Positions 11,468 to 23,600 of a stretch of 64,000 nucleotides of DNA are shown piece after piece. The DNA is from Pratylenchus scribneri (taxonomy: Eukaryota; Nematoda; Chromadorea; Rhabditida; Pratylenchidae). A program made the translations under genes and the position numbers. Position 1 is the first letter of the stretch; each line of letters opens with the position of its first letter. The DNA is taken from contig JAQSEB010000023.1 in the NCBI GenBank assembly GCA_030063045.1, positions 186,001 through 250,000 on the forward strand, read 5' to 3'. Below the pieces are notes generated by a model. The model was not told the origin of the DNA. It made no database searches and saw only the letters and a program-made list of their open reading frames with translations.

Positions 11468-14400
11468 ATGAAACGTGCCGACATCCAAGGCCTCCGTACT
11501 TTGGCAATTTTGGCCGTTTTGCTCTACCATATTTGGCCATTGCATTTTCCGAATGGATTCCTTGGCGTTGATGTGTATGTTTTTTTTTCTAATTACAGAG
11601 CAGACCAATTTGTCGCCGTTTATAATAATTTTTTAAGAATTGAACAAATTTTAATGATTTTAATATCAAATTAAAAAGTAGGCTTTTGGCAATTAAATAA
11701 AATTAATTTTATTTAAATTGGTTCAGAATCAGGGCTGCCATAATACCGGGTTTCCCCGGCATTTACCGGGGTTTTGATGTCCTGGCCGGGGTTTTGGGAA
11801 TGCCGGGTTTTTGCCGGGGTTTTCATAATTTGCCGTGTTTTTGCCGGGTTTTTAAATTTTTAGCTAAATTTTTCGCTGCGCGGCTATTTCTGGGTCAAAT
11901 TTTTCGCTGCGCGGCCATTTCTGGGTCAAATTTTTCGCTGCGCGGCCATTTCTTGGTCAAATTTTTCGCTGCGCGGCCATTTCTGGGTCAAATTTTTCGC
12001 TGCGCGGCTATTTCTGGGTCAAATTTTTCGCTGCGCGGCCATTTCTGGGTCAAATTTTTCGCTGCGCGGCTATTTCTGGGTCAAATTTTTCGCTGCGCGG
12101 CTATTTCTGGGTCAAATTTTTCGCTGCGCGGCTATTTCTGGGTCAAATTTTTCGCTGCGCGGCCATTTCTTGGTCAAATTTTTCGCTGCGCGGCCATTTT
12201 TGGTTTTAATTTTTCTGTGCGCAGCCATTTTTAACTAATTTTTCTTCCAATCAGGGCCATTTTTAGCTAATTTTTTTCCTTCCTTCGCGGCTTTTTCTGG
12301 CTAAACTTTTTGACGACAGACCGATTTTTAAAGCTTATGATATCTTTATTTCATAAGGCACATGCTCAAAAAGTCAATTAAAAATGTACTCAAAAAGTCA
12401 ATTAAAAATATAAATCTGAAGTAGAAAATTTTTACAAGCTTTTAAATTGCATTTTAACACGTTTTAAAAGATGCCGGGTTTTTACCGGGGTTTTGAAAAT
12501 TTTTGCCGGGGTTTTGCCGGGATTTTGAAACTGAATGCCGGGGTTTTGACTTTTGGAGATGGCACCCCTGTTCAGAATTGATGAAATTATGACCAAAAAG
12601 AGCACTGAAAATTTTGCTAATCCTTCGTAAAGATCATTTTAAATAGTTTTTTGAACATAACTTCATCAATTCTGAGCCAATTTAAATAATTTTAATATAT
12701 TTTGATAGCCAAAAGTCTGTTCTTTAATTTGATAATAAAATTTTAAAAATTGCTTCTAATCCTTTTGAATTATTATTTATAAATAAAGAGTTGGGGAACA
12801 TTTAATAATTTATCCTTTTCCCAAAAGATTTTTCGTCATTTCCGGTCATTTAATTGCCAAATGCCTTTCCAACATTGGCTCCGACTTTCGCCTAATCAAA
12901 TTGCGCGATAAAATCCTGCACTTCTATTCGCGTCGTATTCATCGGATTGTGCCCGTCTATTTGGCACTGATTTGCGGCATAACAAGGCAGAAATTTTTTC
13001 CTATATTTTTTACATTTTAATTTATTTTGAAGTATTTCCCGAACAATTTTCCTCGATTCTGACTTCAAGAAGGCCCGAAGCGATATGTTCTGGGCGTTGG
13101 GATTTGTCACAAATTTGCAGGCAATGTTCGAATGTGAGGATTATTTTGCCGAGGCAAGTTCTATTTTAATCTATTCGCAGTTTTCGGCATATAATTCAGC
13201 AAGTAGAAAGCTAATCTAGGCAAATATTTTAACAATCGAAAAAGGCCTAATCTTCCTCTAGAAAAAAGCCTTATATTTGATTTGTTTGTTTTCTAATCAA
13301 AATGAATTAGACGAATAAGTGAGAATGGGAAGACTTCGAATATATAGAGTAAATTTAATTTATCTATCCTGTAAATTATTTTCATCAAAATTCATAAAAA
13401 TTTAAAAGAACTTTTTATTGAGGAAATTTAGACCTTTCGAATGGTATTTTATTTTCCCAGATTGGCGAAAATCTCGTCGATCTATGCGCGAAAAAACAAT
13501 TATAGATTTTCAAGCAGTACTTAATCTTAATTTGTTTAATTAATTTTAGCAAATTATTTAGTGAGGCAATCGTAAATCAAGGAAAGTGATGTACCATTCG
13601 AAAGGTCTAAATACTTCTAAAAATTGCTATTATATTTTTTTACTTTATCCCAGAATTATAAATTTGTGAATGAGAATGTGAACAAAGAGTTCTTTAGGGT
13701 AAATTCAATTTTCTCCAGATAATTACGTAAATTCAGAAAAGTATTAATACCAATAAATAGATGAGATGTAGGCCTTTCGAATGATTTATCACAATCCCAT
13801 TTTGGCTAAATCCTTGCAGAGTTATGGGTAAAAAACCGTCCGTGGTCATCTCCACAACAGACAAAAGGCTCTGCAAATATGGGCATGTCCACAAATTCTG
13901 CAAATATAAGTTTTTGACTTCTAATAAATCAGAAACCGGTTTTAGACCCTACAAACTTTATACCATTTTGTAGATCTCATCGAGACGCATCGAATGGTAT
14001 ATAAATGTTCCTAAAGTTAAAGAGTTAAATCGTTTAAACCATATTTATATGTTTTTGGTTTAAAACTCTTTAATTTTGGACCAATACATGACAAATATTA
14101 TACCAATCGATGCGTCTCGATGAGATCTACAAAATGTTATAAGGTTTGTAGGGTCTAAAACCGGTTTCTGTTTTATTAGAAGTCAAAAACTTATATTTGC
14201 AGAATTGTGGAGATGACCTAGAACCGTAAAAACCAATGCAGCTTCTCAAGCAGTACTCAATTATTCTGCTTCACGATTCACCCAATATCCAATCAATTCA
14301 GTTCAAATTCACTAAATTCCATCCAATCCTAAAACAGGTTTTCGCCTATCGTCCATTTCTCCACACTTGGTCACTGGGTGTGGAAATGCAATTCTATCTG

Positions 14401-17400
14401 ATGGCCCCATTCTTGATGCTTTCCTTTGTGGTCATCAATCGTCGATGGTGGCGTTTTGCACTTTGTGGTTCGCTTCTCCTCCTTTCCGTTGCCGCCCAAC
14501 AATTCATTGGGCATTCGGATCGAACGCTGGCTTTTGGCCTTGTTTTTTGTCGAATTTGGCAATTCATGGCTGGTATGCTTGTCTTTTTCCTGGTCGATTC
14601 TGAGCAAAAGGATGGCCAAAAGAAGGAGGCCATCATTTGGCCATTTGTTTTTGCGCATCAATCACCAGCAGGTCAAAAACCCAAAAAAAATATTAAATTT
14701 ACCAAAAAAAGTAAATAACGCAAGAATAATTAAACTAGTTTAAGTAAGAGTTTGTCCTAAATTCCCAAACCAAATATACCCAAAATTGGATAGAGCTGGT
14801 CAAGACGCATCGCATTGAATGGTAAATAATTTGTTATGGTTTGGTCAACAATTAAAGGGTATTAAACGGTTTAAACCCATTTTGGTTTGGTCAACAATTA
14901 AAGGGTATTAAACGGTTTAAACCCATTTTGGTTTGGTCAACAATTAAAGGGTATTAAACGGTTTAAACCCATTTTGGTTTGGTCAACAATTAAAGGGTAT
15001 TAAACGGTTTAAACCCATTTTGGTTTGGTCAACAATTAAAGGGTATTAAACGGTTTAAACCCATTTTGGTTTGGTCAACAATTAAAGGGTATTAAACGGT
15101 TACCAATTTTGTTTTATGCTTCAAAACTAAGCCAAAATATAATCAAATGAATTGTCTTGATGAGATCTATCGATTGGGTATAAGGTGCATAGTTTAAGGG
15201 TAATTTACTGTTATTTTAGGCAATAATTATTCCACCATTTCCCAGCAGATTGCCCTAAATCATCCCAATTTGCCAACCAAAACAATAATAACAATCATCA
15301 ATGTTCAATTCCATCCCTATCTTCTCCTTCTTCTACATCATCCACCCTAAAGGAACGTGTCAATCTTCGTCGATTGGTGCTTCAACAAATTCTCTCACAT
15401 TTCCTTGTGCTCATCCTTTTGGCCCTTTTGCTCCTTCCTGTGGCCTTGTCTTTGCCCCTTCAATCGCTCCAATCCACATTTGTGGTTTTGTTGACAGCCG
15501 CAATGATCTTCTTGCACCAAAATCCGCTAGAATGGCCGGCACCTGCAATTTTGACCAATTTTGCCTCCGTTCATTTGGGTGATTTGTCCTATATTTGGTA
15601 TTTGGTGCATTGGCCAACAATTTTGTTCGTCAAATATTTCTTCACCATTGACTCATTTTCTTTACAAAGTAAGCCTAGCTTTCCAACATTTAAATATTAC
15701 CTTAAATTTTCAGCTGGTTTTGCCACTTTTCTCCTCACTTTCCTATTCGCCTTTCTCGTCGATCGCCTCCTTGATTCACACATTCGCAAGCTGCCAAATT
15801 TTTGTGCCGTTTTCTTCATCATTGGCCTTTTCTACACATTTTGTTTCTTCCTCATCCTCCCCACTTATTATTCTGGCCAATTTGAGGTGCGTTTTCTATT
15901 AATTAGAATCTACAAATAATTCCACCTGTTTTAATTCCACATATTTAAATAATTCCGCCTAGTGAATATATTCTACAAAAATACTTATTAGATTTGACTT
16001 AAATAAGGTGATATTCATGTTTAATATCCCAATTTCCAGATAAAAATATAATTTTTTTCACAGATAAACCAGATATTGCTAGGATAATTCCTAAAAAGGT
16101 GCAAATGCTTATTTAAATTTTTGATTTAAATAATTGCAAATAGTATAATAAAATTATTAAAATGCTATGAAAAAACTAAAAAAAATACAAAATGTTTGGA
16201 GAAACACAAACTTAGAATGTTTGAAGAAACACACAACTTAGAATGTTTGGAAAAACACAAAACTTAGAATGTTTGGAAAAACACAAACTTAGAATGTTTG
16301 GAAAACACAACTTATTAGAATGTTTGGAGAAAACACAAAACTTAGAATGTTTGGAAAAACACAAACTTAGAATGTTTGGAAAAACACAAAACTTAGAATG
16401 TTTGGAAAAACACAAACTTAGAATGTTTGGAAAACACAACTTATTAGAATGTTTGGAAAAACACAAAACTTAGAATGTTTGGAAAACACAACTTATTAGA
16501 ATGTTTGGAAAAACACAAAACTTAGAATGTTTGGAAAAACACAAACTTAGAATGTTTGGAAAACACAACTTATTAGAATGTTTGGAGAAAACACAAACTT
16601 AGAATGTTTGGAAAAACACAAACTTAGAATGTTTGGAAAAACACAAAACTTAGAATGTTTGGAAAAACACAAAACTTAGAATGTTTGGAAAAACACAAAA
16701 CTTAGAATGTTTGGAAAAACACAAACTTAGAATGTTTGGAAAAACACAAAACTTAGAATGTTTGGAAAAACACAAACTTAGAATGTTTGGAAAACACAAC
16801 TTATTAGAATGTTTGGAGAAAACACAAACTTAGAATGTTTGGAAAAACACAAACTTAGAATGTTTGGAAAAACACAAAACTTAGAATGTTTGGAAAAACA
16901 CAAACTTAGAATGTTTGGAAAACACAACTTATTAGAATGTTTGGAAAAACACAAAACTTAGAATGTTTGGAAAAACACAAACTTAGAATGTTTGGAGAAA
17001 CACAAAACTTAGAATGTTTGTAGAAACACAAACTTAGAATGTTTGGAGAAACACAAAACTTAGAATGTTTGTAGAAACACAAACTTAGAATGTTTGGAGA
17101 AACACAAAACTTAGATGTTTGGAAAAACACAAACTTAGAATGTTTAGAAAAACACAAACTTAGATGTTTGGAAATACACAAACTTAGAATGTTTGGAGAA
17201 ACACAAACTTAGAATGTTTGGAGAAACACAAACTTAGAATGTTTGGAAAAATACAAAACTTAGAATGTTTGGAAAAACACAAAACTTAGAATGTTTGGAG
17301 AAAAGGAAACTTATTTAAAAAAAACAATTTTTGGGGTGAAATAAAAACAAATATTGTTTGGATGAACAATTTTATTCCAATTTCATATTTTAATTAGGTC

Positions 17401-19823
17401 CCATTTGCACTCTTTTAAGAATTGGCCCACTTTTACTCCACCCTTGTCTATTTAGGAATCTCTTCCCAGCACGAAACCATATAATCCCCAATTTAATGAT
17501 GAAAAATTTAGCGAATCGCAACGACCAAAGACACCGATGGTTCATTGGGGGAGAGAACCGTGATGGTGGATGTGAATTTCACCAAATTAATACTTGATGA
17601 TATGCAGGTGTTCAAAATCAAATAAAATTAATTAATTATTCAAATAGACTCCGGAAAGTCATTCCCGTTTGGCCTCCACCCTTTCATTGTACGAAAAGAT
17701 TCGCATGAATGAGTTGATCCAAAGTGCCACATTCGATGATCGCTACAAAATTTTGGAAGGCGAGCAATATTCGGACAAATGGACTCGAAAATTCGAGGCA
17801 ATGGTTCCGGAGGAAAGAAATTTCATAAAGGCAATGAATGAGAGGAAAATGGTGGGAACTGGGAATGGATCGTGGCTGTTGATTGGTGAGTTCACAAATA
17901 TAGAATTATTACGGTTGATGCAAATTCTAATGGCACTTTACTTTTATAGGAAATAGCCATGCCGATGTGATTTCACGTGAATTGCAAGCCGAATTTCACC
18001 AGCAATTTTCCCTCTTTCAAATGTTCACAGTTCCAGGCAAATTTCTCGCAATTTTGCATTCATTTCCACTCAATTCTCAATAGGTTGCGTCCCATTTTTT
18101 GTACCCGAACGTCTTTCCTTCGTCACTCCCGACCATCAATTACCGTTCAAAGCGTGTTCTTCGTATGCACAACTGATCAAACAGGCAGTCGAAACAATCA
18201 AACCGGATGTTCTGTTCATCGCCTTTCGGTAAGTCACACTAACTCCAAATGATATTACCGAAAAAATATCAAAATATTTATAATGGATCAAGCTGGGCTT
18301 TCTATATTCATAAATCAAATATAATACTCAGAAATGGATTGACTTTTTCAATATTTTTCGACAAATTAAATAATATTTTTTGACAATTTCAGATGGTATG
18401 GCGCATTTCAGGAACTGCCATTTACTGCCGAAAATGAAAAGAACGACGAATTGCTTGGACTTTTCCGCACATTCCTCCGTTCTGTTGAACCTCATGTTGG
18501 CCAACGAATTTTCTTCCCGGCCCCAAATTTACTCTTCAAATATGAAATTGCCAAGGAATTGGCCAAACGCCTTTGGCAAGGTACAAAATTGGACGAATTG
18601 CATCTTCCATATAATGTGAGTTGGGAATTTATAGAAATAATTGATTTAATTTGCCCAAAAAACAATAAAATGCCAAAATGATTCATTCCTAAATCCTAAA
18701 TTCCTAAACCTTTTACCCGATTGATAGATCTGTTGCTGGTAAAGATTCACCATTTGATTATGTTTTAGCTTAGAATTTACCCAATTCTAATTTAGTTTTG
18801 AACCATTAACCAAATTAATTGGGTGGTTTAAACCGTTTAATACCCTTTAATTGTTGACCAAACCAAAATGGGTTTAAACCGTTTAATACCCTTTAATTGT
18901 TGACCAAACCAAAATGGGTTTAAACCGTTTAATACCCTTTAATTGTTGACCAAACCAAAATGGGTTTGAATGAACCGTTTAATACCCTTTAATTGTTGAT
19001 CAAACCAAAATGGGTTTGAATGAACCGTTTAATACCCTTTAATTGTTGATCAAACCAAAATGGGTTTAAACCGTTTAATACCCTTTAATTGTTGATCAAA
19101 CCAAAATGGGTTTGAATGAACCGTTTAATACCCTTTAATTGTTGATCAAACCAAAATGGGTTTAAACCGTTTAATACCCTTTAATTGTTGATCAAACCAA
19201 AATGGGTTTGAATGAACCGTTTAATACCCTTTAATTGTTGATCAAACCAAAATGGGTTTAAACCGTTTAATACCCTTTAATTGTTGATCAAACCAAAATG
19301 GGTTTGAATGAACCGTTTAATACCCTTTAATTGTTGATCAAACCAAAATGGGTTTAAACCGTTTAATACCCTTTAATTGTTGACCAAACCATAACAAATT
19401 ATATACCATTCAATGCGTCCATCTTGACCAGCTCTATCTAATATTGGGTATATATGGTTTGTGAATGTAGAACAAATTCCACTATAAATCATTTTATATA
19501 TTTTTGCATTATGGAGTCTTTTTTCGGCAATTAAAATATCCAATAAAAATTCAATTAAAATTCAATTCAAAAAGGAACATCTTGAATTGAACCGTTGGTC
19601 CTTCCAAAGACTGGAACAATTGGAATGTCCCAAATGTACGGTCTATGATTTGGCCGAACAATTTTGCAGTGTGGAAACCAACAAATGTTTGGCCTACGAT
19701 GAGAAAACCCAATTGGCCCTATTCTTTGACAACAATCACATCAGCTATTTGGGAAGGCAACGGGTGCGCCCATTTTTGCGTGCATTGATGCCAATGCCAA
19801 CATCAGGGCCAAAAGGCACGTGA
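11468..19823 (+). CDS. OafA/NRF-6-type membrane O-acyltransferase with C-terminal SGNH domain
   Basis: Predicted multi-pass acyltransferase-3 protein fused to an SGNH hydrolase-like domain, the plan of the large nematode OAC/NRF-6 family; it would move acyl groups onto an extracytoplasmic acceptor, substrate unknown. Twelve exons: 11468-11574, 12828-12986, 13033-13153, 14338-14671, 15249-15668, 15714-15886, 17512-17607, 17648-17885, 17950-18036, 18084-18228, 18393-18615, 19575-19823; 783 aa, all phases consistent. Landmarks are DIQGLRTLAILAVLLYHIWP at the N-terminus with the conserved His, NGFLGVDVFFVISGHLI, HTWSLGVEMQFYLMAP, SGNH block I in LLIGNSHAD (catalytic Ser), and the Asp/His block FFDNNHISYLG near the end. 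Introns 2, 3 and 9 start with GC instead of GT. An Asn/Ser-rich loop (five Asn in a row) starts exon 5. The exon 5 acceptor is the choice that keeps frame. Introns contain a hAT element, family B, D and E elements and a 1.1-kb minisatellite. Confidence 0.9.
11730..12570. mobile_element. Non-autonomous hAT-type DNA transposon (hAT-1), 841 bp
   Basis: The ends are imperfect inverted repeats: CAGGGCTGCCA at the left, and CAGGGGTGCCA when the right end is read on the minus strand. An 8-bp direct repeat TTCAGAAT flanks it exactly (11722-11729 and 12571-12578). A CAGGG terminus and an 8-bp duplication are hallmarks of the hAT superfamily. There is no transposase; the subterminal parts are full of GCCGGGGTTTT repeats and the middle is a 31-bp minisatellite. 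Confidence 0.88.
11880..12215 (+). repeat. 31-bp minisatellite inside hAT-1
   Basis: About ten units of GGGTCAAATTTTTCGCTGCG CGGCCATTTCT with few differences (GGCC versus GGCT; TTCTTGG versus TTCTGGG). The unit contains the G/C-rich palindrome GCTGCGCGGC. It gives an open frame at 11794-12234 that I reject as coding. Confidence 0.9.
13843..14218. mobile_element. Family E palindromic element, copy 1
   Basis: In acyltransferase intron 3. The inverted arms run from GGTCATCTCCACAA at the left to TTGTGGAGATGACC at the right, with the inner pair AACCGGTTTTAGACCCTACA and its complement, then GATCTCATCGAGACGCATCG and its complement. It could fold almost end to end. Confidence 0.75.
14755..15185 (-). 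mobile_element. Family D element with about 6-7 internal 46-bp units
   Basis: In acyltransferase intron 4, reverse orientation. The right-flank motif comes first (CAAATATACCCAAAATTGGA TAGAGCTGGTCAAGACGCAT), then units with AAAGGGTATTAAACGGTTTA AACCCATTTTGGTTTGGTCA, then the left flank at 15112-15180. Confidence 0.8.
16192..17312 (+). repeat. 25-27-bp minisatellite (ATGTTTGGAAAAACACAAACTTAG), ~1.1 kb
   Basis: In acyltransferase intron 6. Around 40 units in several length variants (AAACTTAG, AAAACTTAG, GGAAAACACAACTTATTAG). Variants repeat in the same order in several places, pointing to internal block duplications. It produces unbroken frames on both strands; these are not genes. Confidence 0.9.
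18755..19475 (+). mobile_element. Family D element with ~12 internal units, alternating two unit types
   Basis: In acyltransferase intron 11. The usual flanks enclose units of two kinds, one with GGGTTTAAACCG and one with GGGTTTGAATGAACCG. From about 18960 the order is long, long, short, and from then on the two kinds strictly alternate until the array ends. Confidence 0.8.
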
Positions 19824-20615
19824 ATGGATGGATTTTTATTGTGATCGATGAATTGATTTTTATTTATTTTTTGAATTCTTTCACTCAAAATATGTCCTTC
19901 TTAAGCAAACCTTCAGAATTAGGGTCCAGAAAAATATAATCCAATATATTAATTTTAAAAGAAATGAAAACTTTCCTTGGTCCATTTTGGTATTTTCAAC
20001 ATCGAAAAGATTCGGCATTATTTTACCAAGATAGTAAGTAAGATATGACCATATGGATGACAGATTCGTGTTCTACCCCGAAAACCTCCAGAAAAAATTT
20101 TTGAAAATTAAAAAAAATTCGGGACCTCCCAATTCTGAAGGATTACCTCTTTCAATTTTTTAATATCTTTCTGTTTTTTTTATTTTTGAATAATTTTAAA
20201 TGCTTTAAATGTCTTTCATTTTTGTATGTCTTTCTATTGTATTTTTTGGATATTTTTTGAATTAATTTGTTGTGTAAAATTTTGCTTTAATTTTGGTAAA
20301 AATTTATTTTACAAAAAATGGGAACAATTGCCAATGATTTTCAGACTATTCCAATTTTAATAAATACAAAATAGTGGAAAATTGAATAAATAATTATAAT
20401 AATTAAAATAATTAAAAAATGATTCAATATGAAGAGAAAATTACAAAATAAAATATTCACCGAATAATATCACTTTGAGGACCATAGAGCTCTTTTTTGG
20501 ATTCACCGGGGAAAATGGTGGGAAAAATATAAAATACTAAATGCCTAATTTTGGGGGAAATGGAAAAAGGGGATATGCTTCTTTCATCATCAAAATTGAA
20601 TTCATCATCAAATGT
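19824..20615. other. Convergent spacer between the acyltransferase and nuclear receptor genes
   Basis: 792 bp separate the two stop codons. A/T-rich 3' flanking sequence, no gene or repeat recognised; AATAAA-like stretches occur at 20362 and 20383 on the plus strand. Confidence 0.6.
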
Positions 20616-23600
20616 TCAAGCAATATTCAAATTTGTGTAGTAATAACTTTCGTACCAATAGTCACTCATGTTGCAGAATTCAAACAGCTGGGCCACTTGG
20701 AAATCCTTGGAATGCATATCGTAAATTACCTTAAAAATTTTGGATTAATTACAACAAAATTATAAAATTAAATTCAAATTAGGATAGGTCAAGTTCCTGA
20801 ATTTTATTTCAGTTTTCTATTTTAGTATGATTGAGAATGAAAAATGAATTACAAAAGAAAAAATTGTTAAAACAATTAAAAATTAAGATTTTTAATTTCA
20901 ATAGTTTTCCTGAAAGTATTCATTCTCCGTTTTCCGAAAAGGTTTTAATTAAATTTTCCGGAAAGATTTTAATTAAATTTTCCGGAAAGATTTTAATTCA
21001 ATTTTCCGGAAAGATTTTAATTAAGTTTTCCGGAAAGATTTTAATTAAGTTTTCCGGAAAGATTTTAATTAAGTTTTCCGGAAAGATTTTAATTAAATTT
21101 TCCGGAAAGGTTTTAATTCACTTTTCCGGAAAGATTTTAATTAAGTTTTCCGGAAAGATTTTAATTAATTTTCCATTTAATGGACTGAACACTCGGCCTA
21201 CCCTAATCCAAATTCCCCCATTTCTCACCTCTAATTCGGGCATAAACAAAAGGATTTCGCCCAGCCGAACGGATGGCTCCGGATGGCCCGAATCCTGCAA
21301 ATGCCTATACAGCCTTTTGATGGTCCAATCCCGTCGGGTGACCATCATTTGGCGAGTTTTCTCACTGAGCAGTCGATTGTCTAAATTAAATAATAAAAAT
21401 TGGAATTGGATATGGGTGACTGACTGCTTGGCGACCACATTTGAAGCAGTTGAATGGCAACAATTTCCGCATCCGTAATTTTCAGATTCGCAAATGGCAA
21501 CACAATGGAATGCCAAATTCGGTCAATGGTTGGGCGTAGAATTCTATATGGAAAAAAAGCATACATTATTCCATCAAAAAACAGATTCGCCCGCAAATTG
21601 TGCTGAAGCAACTTGACGCGAGCGTTTATAACATATCAAAAAAATGAACCAATTTTGATAATTTTAGTATCAAATTAAAGAGCAGATTTTTAGCTATCAA
21701 ATAATATTAATTTTATTTAAATTGCTTAAGAAATGATGAAGTTATGGCCAAAAACCTCTTTAAAATTACTTTTATTATGGATTTGTGAAATTATCTGTGG
21801 TTTTTTGGCTATAACTTCCATCAGTTCTGAACCAATTTTAATAAAATTAATTCATTTGATAGCCAAAATTCTGCTCTTTAATTAGATAGTAAAAACATCA
21901 AAATTGGTTCAGTCCTTAATGAGTTGTAAGCTTTCGTGTCAAATTGGCCAATAGTCATGTGTTTAACTTTGCGCAAATGATTATAACTCATCAAAGAATG
22001 GGCAGAATTTAATTATTTTTATATCAAATTAAAGTGGTTTAATCCTATTATATCGAAAATTATAAAAATTGCTTTTGATTAATGAAATAAATTGAGAAAT
22101 AATAGAAAAAAATTTCCGATTCATTTCAAATGCCATTTTAATGATTTTTTTGAACTTAACTTCATAAATTTTTAGCAAATCCAAATAAAATTAATATTAT
22201 TTGATAGCCAAAAATCTGCTCTTTAATTTGATACTAAAATCATCAAAATAGATTCTGTCCTTGATGAATTATTTTAAACGGAAATTGGCCCTGTTCTGTC
22301 TAAAAACTGACTGGAATTTGGCCTCCCGTGTATGTTCATCGTCTTGCAATGTTTCGAAACCGGTTCGATCCGGTGGAACATATGTATTATTGGGCATAGC
22401 AAAATGCCCCTTTTCGAGCAGTTCACCATGTTTTGATGCAGTATAGAAATGATCCAACGAAATTTTCCGTATTGAATAGCGTTTGAATATCACTTCACGC
22501 TCTTTTGGCTCCAACAATCGAAATGGCCATAGCTTATCGATCCAATACATTAGACCGCCCAATTCCACTTTGTTCAACGGTTCTACATCTTTAGGCTCCA
22601 TCATTCGCCATTTCGAACACTTAAATGTAGGAATAAAAATGATGGATTTTCATTTGGAAAATATTTAACCGGTTCAGAAGTCTAATCATTAACTTCTACC
22701 CACTTAGATCTCATCAAAAGCATAATTTTAATTTAGTTTTGAATCATTAAACCAAAATTGGTTTTGAACCATTAAACCAAAATTGGTTTTGAACCATTAA
22801 ACCAAAATTGGTTTTGAACCATTAAACCAAAATTGGTTTTGAACCATTAAACCTATATTGGTTTTGAATCATTAAACCAAAATTGGTTTAAACTGTTTAA
22901 TACCCTTATTCAATTTCAATGTATGATTCAAAAACACTCACACTTCCAAATTCTTCGGATAAAAAGTCCTTAATTGGTGTCAACGATCGATTCATCCACA
23001 ACAAATGTTCCCGGTAGTCTTTGACAAGTTTTTCGAATTCTGCCTGCTCTTCGTCATCTTTTGTGCCAGCCGAACGATGGGTGACTGCTTTTGATGAAGA
23101 TGATTGCATTTGTGAATTGTCTTCTTCTTCTTCTTCCTCCTCCTCTTCATCCCCTTCTTGTTCCTCCTCTTCGTCGCCAATTGGTTCTTCCTCCTTTTTG
23201 ATGGTCTTCAAGAATTGAATTGGCCCGGTGGACTCTTCAAAAATGCCCGACTCCGCGGATGGCGGGAATGAAATGGAGGAATGATAAGGATTACTTTCTG
23301 CTACTGAAAGGGGAAATGATTTTGGAAGGGTTCATTTAGGGGAGGCTAACCTTCTCCCATTGGCCCCATATATGACAAATAGGCGGCCACCTTGTCCGAT
23401 TCGACTGAAGGCAATAAACTTGTAGGCGAAACTGTAAAAAATTTGTGATCATCGTAGGAATATTTAAGTATCCGCCATTTAAGTAGGGGATAATTGAGTA
23501 TAAGTAAAGTACATTGATACACTCATGTTTTTATTCAATCATAACTCAACGAGACAATGACAAATTCAGGAAAGCGATATGCCATTCTAAAGCTTAAAGT

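Larger units (their letters stand above)
11620..12760. mobile_element. Family B element split by a hAT insertion
   Basis: In acyltransferase intron 1. The left arm at about 11620-11729 (TTTAATATCAAATTAAAAAG TAGGCTTTTGG) and the right portion from 12571 to 12760 (TTCAGAATTGATGAAATTAT and later AGCCAAAAGTCTG) make one family B element if the 841-bp hAT insertion at 11730-12570 and one copy of its 8-bp target duplication are removed. Confidence 0.8.

Noticed and set aside
11794..12234. A 146-codon frame with repeated FFAARPFLGQIFRC
   Set aside because: Translation of the 31-bp minisatellite within hAT-1.
17454..17540. An earlier acceptor for acyltransferase exon 7 (ctatttag at 17447-17454)
   Set aside because: The frame from that site hits TGA soon after; the acceptor at 17511 keeps phase and leads directly into the next exon.
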